42,277 nt of DNA from contig JAFLTH010000020.1 of assembly GCA_022510525.1 (NCBI GenBank), positions 1-42,277 of the forward strand. The letters are read 5' to 3'. A program made the translations under genes and the position numbers. This DNA comes from Lachnospiraceae bacterium (GTDB lineage Bacteria; Bacillota; Clostridia; Lachnospirales; Lachnospiraceae). The notes under the pieces were generated by a model that saw only the letters and a program-made list of their open reading frames with translations, was not told the DNA's origin and searched no databases. Within the stretch, counting starts at the first letter, position 1; each line of letters starts with the position of its first letter. Shown here piece after piece: positions 36,558 to 42,277 of the stretch.

Positions 36558-36825
36558 GGCTCTTTGAGGGTAATGTTGGGTGAGAATCACCCATCCCCAG
36601 TATTTATGCTGATTAAACGGTTCGAAGTTTTCGATTGGGAAGTGGAACCCTCAAATTCGAGTACACCATTTCCAGCATGTTCTGGATATTCCGAAAGTCA
36701 TATGCCTTGCAGGTAATCAGCTTGATCTTTTGACAGAGTTCCTTAAAGGCCTTAATGCGACTATGACATGCCCACCACACGATACCTGAAACCAACTGAC
36801 AGATGAACCGATGTCGGTAACACAA
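36558..36825 (-). mobile_element. Truncated ISL3-like insertion sequence remnant
   Basis: GGCTCTTTGAGG at 36558 resembles the terminal inverted repeats of ISL3-family elements (GGCTCTT...). A 7-bp hairpin with a 3-base loop (TGGGTGA / TCACCCA, 36577-36593) lies just inside. On the - strand 36613-36825 encodes 70 residues ending in a transposase-like stretch (IKLITCKAYDFRNIQNML), similar to the conserved C-terminal (K)xYGFRN block of ISL3 transposases. Orientation fits: the transposase C-terminus points at the inverted repeat. No second repeat is found to the right, so the element is truncated. Confidence 0.5.
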
Positions 36826-36884
36826 TTGTTCATCTGTAAAATGCTATAAAATGGCCACCTCACTTAAATTTTTTACTAGCAATA

Positions 36885-36913
36885 TTGATTTATATGGGTC
36901 AGTAGATTATAAT
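36885..36913 (+). promoter_or_regulatory. Sigma-A promoter
   Basis: TTGATT, 17 bases, TATAAT: perfect -10, near-consensus -35, ideal spacing. It lies about 50 bases before the gene at 36963 and marks a new transcription unit after the IS remnant. Confidence 0.75.
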
Positions 36914-36962
36914 TACAATGTATATATTATTAAGATGATTTTATGTAAGTTTGGAGGATTAT

Positions 36963-39044
36963 ATGCTTTACACAGAGTACGATAAATTGACAATAAAAAA
37001 ATTAAAGAATGAAGTTAGCTGTCTCTCATTTGACGAACTTGGCAAAATATTGGAGGAATGTCCTGCTAATGTCATATATTGCGAACTGGACGGAAAGTTA
37101 TATGGTATTATAAGTACGGGGGATGTTGCCCGTGCTAGTGATCATGGTAAGAATGTAGTAAACATAAATAGAAAATTTACATCAGTAAAGTCAAATGAAT
37201 ATATGAAAGTCAGGCAGATATTTAAAGAAAAAGAAAGAATAAATGCCGTTCCTGTTATTGATGAAAATGGTAGATTGTTAGGTGATTATACAAGATGGGA
37301 TGATCTGCTTATGCTGGAGCGTCTAAACCTGTTTGATGAGTATACTTATTTTACTGATTTTCTGAGGAGGGGAGAAAACAATTATATCGCGCTTGTTAAG
37401 CCTCATGATGCCTTTGATGAGAAGCTAAGCCTTATGAAAAAATGGAAGTCAAAACTTGACCGGCTAGGAGTTCGTGTAAAGGTTATTGACAGAATGAGTG
37501 TGCCACAATATATAGATAAGGTTAATCTGGTACTTTTCACAGATGAAGATGAGTGGCGCGGCAGTATCACACTTATTGAAAAAATACATCATAAAAAACT
37601 TATAGATGATAAATTGTATACATATAAAGGAGCTTGGAGAAAAGCAAGGAAAGAAATAGAAGATAAAACATTAGATGAGTGTCTAGAATACATAAGAAAA
37701 AAAGGAGCACATATACTTAACATACATTTCAGTGATAATGGCAGTGAGTATTATGATCGGCTTGTGCGTAATGAAATACATCAAAAGTATGTCAATGAAG
37801 ATGTACCGCCCAGTAATTGGTTGCCATTATCTGCAATGGAAGATTTTTTCGAAGAACTGTATACAGAGGAATATGCAAATGCCGTATCATGGCCCCCATT
37901 CAAGGTTGAGAAATTTAATGAGATTACCAGGATTAAAGATATATCCAGCAAATACCATAATGCAAAAAACGGAGAAAGATTAACTGTGGGGAGTCCTCTC
38001 AAATATGACAGAACAATCTATTTTTATGGTTCCTGTTTTATTCGTGGTCATTATGTTGAAGACAAACACACTGTTGAAAGCTTTCTACAGGTTAAATGCA
38101 ACAGTGAGGGAAACTGTTGCAGAGTGGTTAACTTTGGTAGTGTGGATATTCAGGAAAACACAGTACAGAGAATACTTTCAACGCCCATTAAAAAAGATGA
38201 TATTATCGTTACTTATCTCAACAATAGGGAAATTCCATGTGTGGACAACCTAAACCTTACAAGCGCATTGGAAAAGAATGGTGCTCCGGCAAAATGGTTT
38301 GTCAATGTCATTCAACATGGCAATCATAAAGTCAATGAGATATGCGCAGATGCAATCTACGAGGCGATAAGACCATTGCTTGAGACACCCAATTTATCCG
38401 GGGATCTGATTGACATGGAAAATAAGTCTGTTGTTGACACATATTTTAACTGTTACTTTAATCATTTCAATTCAAGTTTATATGGCAAAATAGGTTCAAT
38501 TGTTATGAACTGCAACCCATTTACTAATGGTCATCGATATCTGATAGAAGAGTCACTAAAATATGTGGATTATTTGATCATTTTTGTTGTAGAAGAGAAT
38601 AAGTCTGTCTTTACATTTGATGAGCGTTTAGTGCTTGTCAAAGCGGGAGTTTCAGATTTACAGAACGTCATGGTTGTACCAAGCGGAAAGTTTATCCTGT
38701 CACAAATTACATTTCCAGAATATTTCCTAAAGGTCGAAGATGAGGATCTTATTAAAAATGTTGAATATGATATTAGTTTATTTGCGGAGCGGATAGCTCC
38801 GCGATTAAACATTACATATCGTTTTGTGGGAGAAGAACCGCAGGATGCAGTAACAAACGAGTATAATCAAGCGATGAAGCGAATTTTGCCACGAAAAGGA
38901 ATAAATGTTATTGAGATACCAAGAAAAGAAAACGATAACGACATTATAAGTGCCTCGCTTGTCAGAAAATACTTGGAAGATGATGATCGCACAAACCTAA
39001 AAGAACTGATACCAAAATCTACATGGAAAATTTTATTTGGGTAA
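36963..39044 (+). CDS. CBS, SGNH-like and citrate-lyase-ligase-like fusion
   Basis: The product is 693 residues. Residues 1-120 are a CBS-domain pair (LYGIISTGDVAR and INAVPVIDENGRLLGDYT are typical), normally a nucleotide sensor. Residues about 120-340 are not recognised. Residues about 345-490 begin YFYGSCFIRGHYVEDKHT, resembling an SGNH-hydrolase-like fold. Residues about 505-693 match the nucleotidyltransferase C-terminal half of CitC ([citrate lyase] ligase): SIVMNCNPFTNGHRYLIE with the TNGH variant of HxGH, then SASLVRKYL. It may adenylylate or cytidylylate a small molecule under nucleotide control. GGAGGA at 36953-36958 precedes ATG 36963; TTG 36951 lies on top of it and is rejected. 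Confidence 0.72.
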   Translation: MLYTEYDKLTIKKLKNEVSCLSFDELGKILEECPANVIYCELDGKLYGIISTGDVARASDHGKNVVNINRKFTSVKSNEYMKVRQIFKEKERINAVPVIDENGRLLGDYTRWDDLLMLERLNLFDEYTYFTDFLRRGENNYIALVKPHDAFDEKLSLMKKWKSKLDRLGVRVKVIDRMSVPQYIDKVNLVLFTDEDEWRGSITLIEKIHHKKLIDDKLYTYKGAWRKARKEIEDKTLDECLEYIRKKGAHILNIHFSDNGSEYYDRLVRNEIHQKYVNEDVPPSNWLPLSAMEDFFEELYTEEYANAVSWPPFKVEKFNEITRIKDISSKYHNAKNGERLTVGSPLKYDRTIYFYGSCFIRGHYVEDKHTVESFLQVKCNSEGNCCRVVNFGSVDIQENTVQRILSTPIKKDDIIVTYLNNREIPCVDNLNLTSALEKNGAPAKWFVNVIQHGNHKVNEICADAIYEAIRPLLETPNLSGDLIDMENKSVVDTYFNCYFNHFNSSLYGKIGSIVMNCNPFTNGHRYLIEESLKYVDYLIIFVVEENKSVFTFDERLVLVKAGVSDLQNVMVVPSGKFILSQITFPEYFLKVEDEDLIKNVEYDISLFAERIAPRLNITYRFVGEEPQDAVTNEYNQAMKRILPRKGINVIEIPRKENDNDIISASLVRKYLEDDDRTNLKELIPKSTWKILFG

Positions 39045-39288
39045 TATAACTGTTAATGACCATCTTTGTCAAAAATATATTTTATGACACACTATTTATT
39101 GATTCTGTGGTATAATGAATCGTGCATTTAATATGTGTAACTATTCAAAGCCATACAAATAGAATAAAATATAAAGTTATCACGGGAGTCTACTTAAACT
39201 CCGGAAGCAGCAGATTTTAGAGGATCATAAATGGTAAATATGCAGCAGACTTTTGCGGTGGAATCTTTGGTGAATGAGAGGTAAGAAA
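39045..39288. other. Intergenic region upstream of the CDP-pentitol module
   Basis: No gene is seen. A TGGTATAAT extended -10 lies at 39108-39116. A small inverted repeat (GGAGT / ACTCC, around 39184-39201) lies in the probable leader. Confidence 0.45.
39108..39116 (+). promoter_or_regulatory. Extended -10 sigma-A promoter
   Basis: TGGTATAAT is a perfect extended -10 (TGnTATAAT). No good -35 is found 17 bases upstream, which is usual for extended -10 promoters. It would start the three-gene CDP-pentitol operon with a leader of about 165 nt. Confidence 0.6.
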
Positions 39289-39951
39289 ATGAACTTTGAA
39301 TTAACAGCTTCCATGATGTGTGCCAACTATGGCCATCTGGAGAAAGAAGTACAGGATCTGGAGAAGGGCGGTATCGACTCCTTCCATATTGATATAATGG
39401 ATGGCCGCTATGTGCCTAATTATGCCATGTCCCTGAATGATATGCGCTATATAGCTAGCGCCACCGCAAAGCCGCTTGATGTGCATCTGATGGTCGAGCA
39501 TCCAAACAACACTATTGCGATATTTCTGGAAAATCTCCGCAAAGGCGATACAGTCTATATTCACCCGGAGGCGGAGTACCATCCATCTACGACCTTGCAG
39601 AAAATCATTAACGCGGGGATGATTCCAGGCATTGCCATCAATCCTGGTACCTCCGTGGAGACAGTGATGGAAATGCTGCGTATTGTTAAAAAAGTGCTGG
39701 TGATGTCCGTGAACCCTGGAAATGCGGGACAGATGTTCCTGCCCTATGTGGGAAAAAAGATCACAAAGCTTTTGGCTTTGCGGGAGGATATGGATTTTGA
39801 AATCTACTGGGACGGCGCCTGCAGTGCGGACAAGATTCTGGAATATGCGCCCAGAGGTGTTCAGGGCTTTGTATTGGGAACCACGCTCTTGTTTGGAAAG
39901 AAGCAGCCTTACGGAGAGACCCTGCAGAATATCCGGAATTTGAAGTTTTAA
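39289..39951 (+). CDS. Ribulose-phosphate 3-epimerase-like protein
   Basis: The product is 220 residues, the usual TIM-barrel length of Rpe. Conserved stretches are readable: the Ser of TASMMCANY, FHIDIMDGRYVPN with the metal-binding His and Asp, DVHLMVEHPNN, and VLVMSVNPGNAGQMF. The C-terminal DGG of typical Rpe is DGA here (YWDGACS), keeping the catalytic Asp, so it is a divergent member (Rpe, AlsE or similar). It would interconvert pentulose phosphates. AGAGG at 39277-39281 gives a 7-base spacer to ATG 39289, preferred over ATG 39274. Its neighbours suggest it supplies a pentulose-5-phosphate for CDP-pentitol synthesis. Confidence 0.78.
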   Translation: MNFELTASMMCANYGHLEKEVQDLEKGGIDSFHIDIMDGRYVPNYAMSLNDMRYIASATAKPLDVHLMVEHPNNTIAIFLENLRKGDTVYIHPEAEYHPSTTLQKIINAGMIPGIAINPGTSVETVMEMLRIVKKVLVMSVNPGNAGQMFLPYVGKKITKLLALREDMDFEIYWDGACSADKILEYAPRGVQGFVLGTTLLFGKKQPYGETLQNIRNLKF

Positions 39952-39980
39952 GTATATCAGAACTTACCAGAGGTATCGGT

Positions 39981-40700
39981 ATGAATGTTGCACTGATTTT
40001 GTCGGGCGGAACAGGCACAAGGCTGGGTTCCAATGTGCCGAAACAATACATAGAAGTCGGCGGAAGCCCGATTATTTGCTATAGTGTCAGATGCCTATCG
40101 AAACACAGTGGGATAGATGCAATCCAGATTGTGGCGGATCCCACATGGTATGAACAGATTGAGAAATGGCTGCAAGTATCTGAAACTAATTATAAATTGA
40201 AAGGATTTGCCATGCCGGGAGCAAACCGGCAGCTTTCTATTTATAATGGATTGGAAGCCATAAGCTCATATGTTGACAATGATGACTATGTGTTGATTCA
40301 CGATGCCGCCCGCCCGCTGTTGTCCCCGACGCAGATTTCAGACTGTCTGGAGGCAATTCATGGTCATGACGGTGTGCTTCCAGTTTTACCAATGAAGGAT
40401 ACGGTCTATTCCAGTACAGACGGCAAGACGATCAATTCACTGCTGAATCGAAAGGAAATATATGCCGGTCAGGCGCCAGAACTGTTCCGATTTGGCAAAT
40501 ACTATGAAGCCAACAGGCGGTTGCTGCCGGATCAAATCCTACAGATAAACGGCTCAACTGAACCGGCAATCCTGGCGGGTATGGATATTGCCATGATAAG
40601 CGGAGATGAAAATAATTTTAAAATTACCACGGGAGCAGATTTAGAGCGTTTCAGGCGGATTGTCGGTGAGAACGAAATGTTTGTGCCTCCATGGGTGTGA
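39981..40700 (+). CDS. IspD/TarI-like cytidylyltransferase
   Basis: The product is 239 residues, the usual IspD/TarI length. ALILSGGTGTRLGSNVPKQY is the nucleotide-binding signature, ANRQLSIYNGLE, VLIHDAARPL and NNFKITTGADLERF are conserved in the family. It would join CTP to a pentitol phosphate (ribitol-5-phosphate in TarI) or methylerythritol phosphate (IspD). The downstream dehydrogenase makes the TarI reading more likely, since TarI and TarJ are paired in ribitol teichoic acid and CDP-ribitol synthesis. AGAGGT lies about 7 bases before ATG 39981, 29 bases after the epimerase gene. Confidence 0.82.
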   Translation: MNVALILSGGTGTRLGSNVPKQYIEVGGSPIICYSVRCLSKHSGIDAIQIVADPTWYEQIEKWLQVSETNYKLKGFAMPGANRQLSIYNGLEAISSYVDNDDYVLIHDAARPLLSPTQISDCLEAIHGHDGVLPVLPMKDTVYSSTDGKTINSLLNRKEIYAGQAPELFRFGKYYEANRRLLPDQILQINGSTEPAILAGMDIAMISGDENNFKITTGADLERFRRIVGENEMFVPPWV

Positions 40701-40731
40701 TGCCCGCCATGGACGAGCAGGGGGAATATAA

Positions 40732-41790
40732 ATGAAAGCTTGGGTCTTACATGGAATCAATGATCTTAGATATGAAACCGTCGAAAAACCTACATTATCC
40801 AATGATGAGGTGTTAGTGGCTGTAAAGGCAGCAGGTATCTGTGGATCTGACATTCCACGGATCTACCGGACGGGAACCTATTCCTATCCCCTGATTCCGG
40901 GCCATGAGTTTGCAGGAGTTGTCGTGGATTGCGGCGAAGTCGTAGATAAAAGCCTGAAAGATGCCCGCGTGGGCGTCTTCCCTCTGATTCCCTGCGGGGA
41001 ATGCCGGCCTTGTCGCAACCGGCAGTATGAAATGTGCAGGAACTACAGCTATTTAGGGTCGCGCAGAGACGGCGGATTTGCGGAGTATGTGGCTGTGCCG
41101 GCCAAAAATCTGATCAGGCTGCCTGACAATGTAACATTTGAGGAGGCCGCCATGTTGGAACCGATGGCTGTGGCAGTCCATGCCATCAGACATGTCACGT
41201 TTTCTGATACAGATACCATAGTCGTCTGTGGGCTGGGGACCATAGGTTTGCTGGTGCTAATGTTTCTCATGGAAAAGGAAAATGGCTCTTCCCAAAGAAT
41301 ACTGGTGGTCGGCAACAAGGATTTTCAGTGGAGAACCGTGGAGCAGATGGGGCTGCAACAGGAACGCTATTGCGACAGCAGAAAGCAGGACGTTCATAAG
41401 TGGGTTATGGAGCGCACGAATGGGAAAGGCGCGGACGTATTCTTTGAATGTGTGGGAAAAAATGAGACTCTTGTACAGGCTGTGGGCACTGTAGCACCGG
41501 CTGGCAGGATCGTTCTGGTGGGCAATCCTTCTTCCGACATGACATTGGAAAAAAATGTTTACTGGAAACTTTTGCGGAACCAGATTACCGTCAAGGGCAC
41601 ATGGAATTCCTCCTTTGCCCGGGAAGCCGATGATGATTGGCATTATGCCCTTGATAAGCTTTCCGGGAAGCGGGTCACTCCTGCGGCGTTGATCACCCAT
41701 CGCTTTGCGCTGGGGGATCTGGAGCGGGGATTTCAGATCATGTTAAATAAGGAAGAGGACTATTGTAAGGTAATGGGGGTATTAGAGTAA
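40732..41790 (+). CDS. Zinc-dependent alcohol dehydrogenase, TarJ-like
   Basis: The product is 352 residues, a medium-chain dehydrogenase. Catalytic zinc ligands are C37 and the H58-E59 pair (IPGHEF); structural zinc ligands are C88, C91, C94 and C102. The nucleotide-binding turn is VVCGLGTIG (about 163-171). In TarI/TarJ systems this enzyme reduces ribulose-5-phosphate to ribitol-5-phosphate with NADPH. Here, next to the Rpe-like and IspD-like genes, it should make the pentitol phosphate that is then CDP-activated. Galactitol-1-phosphate or sorbitol dehydrogenase is the alternative reading by sequence alone. AGGGGGAA precedes ATG 40732. Confidence 0.8.
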   Translation: MKAWVLHGINDLRYETVEKPTLSNDEVLVAVKAAGICGSDIPRIYRTGTYSYPLIPGHEFAGVVVDCGEVVDKSLKDARVGVFPLIPCGECRPCRNRQYEMCRNYSYLGSRRDGGFAEYVAVPAKNLIRLPDNVTFEEAAMLEPMAVAVHAIRHVTFSDTDTIVVCGLGTIGLLVLMFLMEKENGSSQRILVVGNKDFQWRTVEQMGLQQERYCDSRKQDVHKWVMERTNGKGADVFFECVGKNETLVQAVGTVAPAGRIVLVGNPSSDMTLEKNVYWKLLRNQITVKGTWNSSFAREADDDWHYALDKLSGKRVTPAALITHRFALGDLERGFQIMLNKEEDYCKVMGVLE

Positions 41791-41880
41791 TGGGAACAGT
41801 GGAATTAACAGTTTTGGTTCCACGGTGTGAAAAATGGGGTTGAAAAATGAAAAATGGTTCAAAAAATTTTAATTTTACCC

Positions 41881-41907
41881 TAAAGTATTTTTGAAGTCAG
41901 TCGATAT
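41881..41907 (+). promoter_or_regulatory. Sigma-28 promoter of flagellin gene
   Basis: TAAAGTAT, 11 bases, GTCGATAT: seven of eight -35 bases match TAAAGTTT, with canonical spacing and a typical flagellar -10. It lies upstream of the flagellin gene, the classical sigma-28 target. Confidence 0.85.
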
Positions 41908-41971
41908 ATCTAATGTAAACATAGACGCAACCCTTTGAAACCACCAGTTGCATCAGGTTTACACAGGTTCT

Positions 41972-42120
41972 ATACCGCACAGCGGTAATAATCGGATGTG
42001 GAAGCACATCAGTCAGGGCCCGGCCGAAGGGCGGATGCATCCGGTTACTATATTTTAGGGAGTAATGCTTTCCCTAAGAAACAACTACATACCAGCAATA
42101 CTGACGCAAAAGGATTTGCG
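41972..42120 (+). promoter_or_regulatory. Structured flagellin leader RNA with GGA-loop hairpin
   Basis: Perfect small hairpins follow one another: TACCGC-ACA-GCGGTA (41973-41987), GATGTG-GAAG-CACATC (41995-42010), TTAGGGA-9 bases-TCCCTAA (42055-42077) and CGCAAA-AGGA-TTTGCG (42105-42120). The last presents GGA in its loop, the classical CsrA site. A second CsrA-like sequence (ACAAGGAGGT, 42129-42138) overlaps the ribosome binding site. In Bacillus, CsrA binds two such sites in the hag leader and FliW counteracts it. Whether a larger riboswitch-like fold exists cannot be told by eye. Confidence 0.5.
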
Positions 42121-42144
42121 CAGTAAAAACAAGGAGGTAAATTT

Positions 42145-42277
42145 ATGGTAGTACAACACAACTTAACAGCAATGAACTCCAACAGAATGTTGGGACTGAC
42201 AACTTCTTCTCAGGCTAAGTCCACCGAGAAACTGTCTTCCGGTTACAAGATCAACCGTGCAGCTGATGATGCAGCAG
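42145..42277 (+). CDS. fliC: Flagellin N-terminus, truncated by the window edge
   Basis: Only the first 44 codons are present. MVVQHNLTAMNSNRML followed by KSTEKLSSGYKINRAADDAA is the conserved D0/D1 start of flagellin, the part that forms the filament core and is recognised by TLR5 in many bacteria. AAGGAGG at 42131-42137 lies 7 bases before ATG 42145. Flagellin is exported by the flagellar type III apparatus and polymerises outside. The window stops too early to see glycosylation sites in the variable central region. Adjacent glycan genes suggest it is modified. Confidence 0.97.
   Translation, partial: MVVQHNLTAMNSNRMLGLTTSSQAKSTEKLSSGYKINRAADDAA

Larger units (their letters stand above)
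36392..36962. other. Intergenic region between operons
   Basis: This 571-base stretch holds no intact gene. It contains the ISL3-like remnant (36558-36825) and a sigma-A promoter (36885-36913). The stretch 36392-36557 shows no recognisable gene or clear T-tract terminator; an imperfect inverted repeat is visible around 36437-36456. Confidence 0.6.
41791..42144. other. Flagellin promoter and leader region
   Basis: No gene is present in these 354 bases. They hold the sigma-28 promoter (41881-41907) and a structured leader of about 230 nt with several perfect hairpins. An imperfect inverted repeat (GTGGAA...TTCCAC) just after the dehydrogenase stop lacks a T-tract, so termination there is unproven. 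Confidence 0.7.

Noticed and set aside
41791-41833. Inverted repeat after the TarJ-like gene as a terminator
   Set aside because: The stem is short with a 13-base loop, and no T-tract follows.
41914-42130. c-di-GMP-I riboswitch in the flagellin leader
   Set aside because: A GACGCAA string is present near 41924, but the rest of the conserved core (GGGGUUACCG-type and the tetraloop receptor arrangement) could not be found.
1-42277. CRISPR arrays, tRNA or rRNA genes
   Set aside because: No regularly spaced short repeats, cloverleaf-like sequences or ribosomal RNA segments were noticed on either strand.

Overview
The window looks like a chromosomal segment of a motile Firmicute, most probably a Lachnospiraceae (Roseburia/Eubacterium-like) gut bacterium. 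Reasons: the window ends in the first 44 codons of a flagellin with the N-terminus usual in that family; most genes have AGGAGG-type ribosome binding sites; coding sequence is AT-rich; and sigma-28 (FliA/SigD) type promoters stand in front of at least three transcription units. Species cannot be fixed from sequence alone. Essentially every gene is on the + strand; the only - strand trace is a transposase remnant.

Layout. (1) 1-3996: tail of an unidentified gene, a sigma-28-type promoter, a CDP-glycerol-transferase-like protein, then a small membrane-anchored protein and a secreted protein with two tandem 101-residue repeats, closed by a strong terminator. (2) 4300-18200: a second sigma-28-type promoter, then a run of glycosyltransferases (three GT2, one GT-B/GT4-like, two GT8, one of these fused to a second CDP-glycerol-transferase-like domain), a beta-propeller protein, a membrane-anchored Rossmann protein, a methyltransferase, and a nucleotidyltransferase-aminotransferase fusion whose PLP lysine position reads Glu. 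(3) 18180-25805: a decayed wecB-like (UDP-GlcNAc 2-epimerase) remnant, a radical SAM protein, an FkbM-like protein, a three-part fusion (pyruvyltransferase, FrhB-like ferredoxin oxidoreductase, hexapeptide acyltransferase), an SDR and a second beta-propeller protein. (4) 25893-33416: a sugar-activation set (nucleotidyltransferase+kinase fusion, SIS isomerase, HAD phosphatase, GT9-like transferase) with a Stealth phosphotransferase, a small partner and an asparagine-synthetase-like protein. (5) 33431-36391: a GltS-like transporter and a YtcJ-like amidohydrolase, apparently metabolic passengers. (6) 36558-36825: an ISL3-like remnant. (7) 36963-41790: a CBS/SGNH-like/citrate-lyase-ligase-like fusion, then a CDP-pentitol module (Rpe-like, IspD/TarI-like, TarJ-like). 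(8) 41791-42277: sigma-28-type promoter, structured leader and flagellin.

Taken together this reads as a large glycan-assembly island, probably for flagellin glycosylation or a motility-coordinated surface glycan. The two CDP-glycerol-transferase-like domains, the Stealth protein and the CDP-pentitol module suggest a product with phosphodiester links. The most unusual feature is a small Rossmann-like module (GxGxxG-type first strand, Asp-containing second strand) that recurs eight times, fused N- or C-terminally to unrelated enzymes and once carried alone on a membrane anchor. Functions are inferred from motifs read by eye; no database search was possible.
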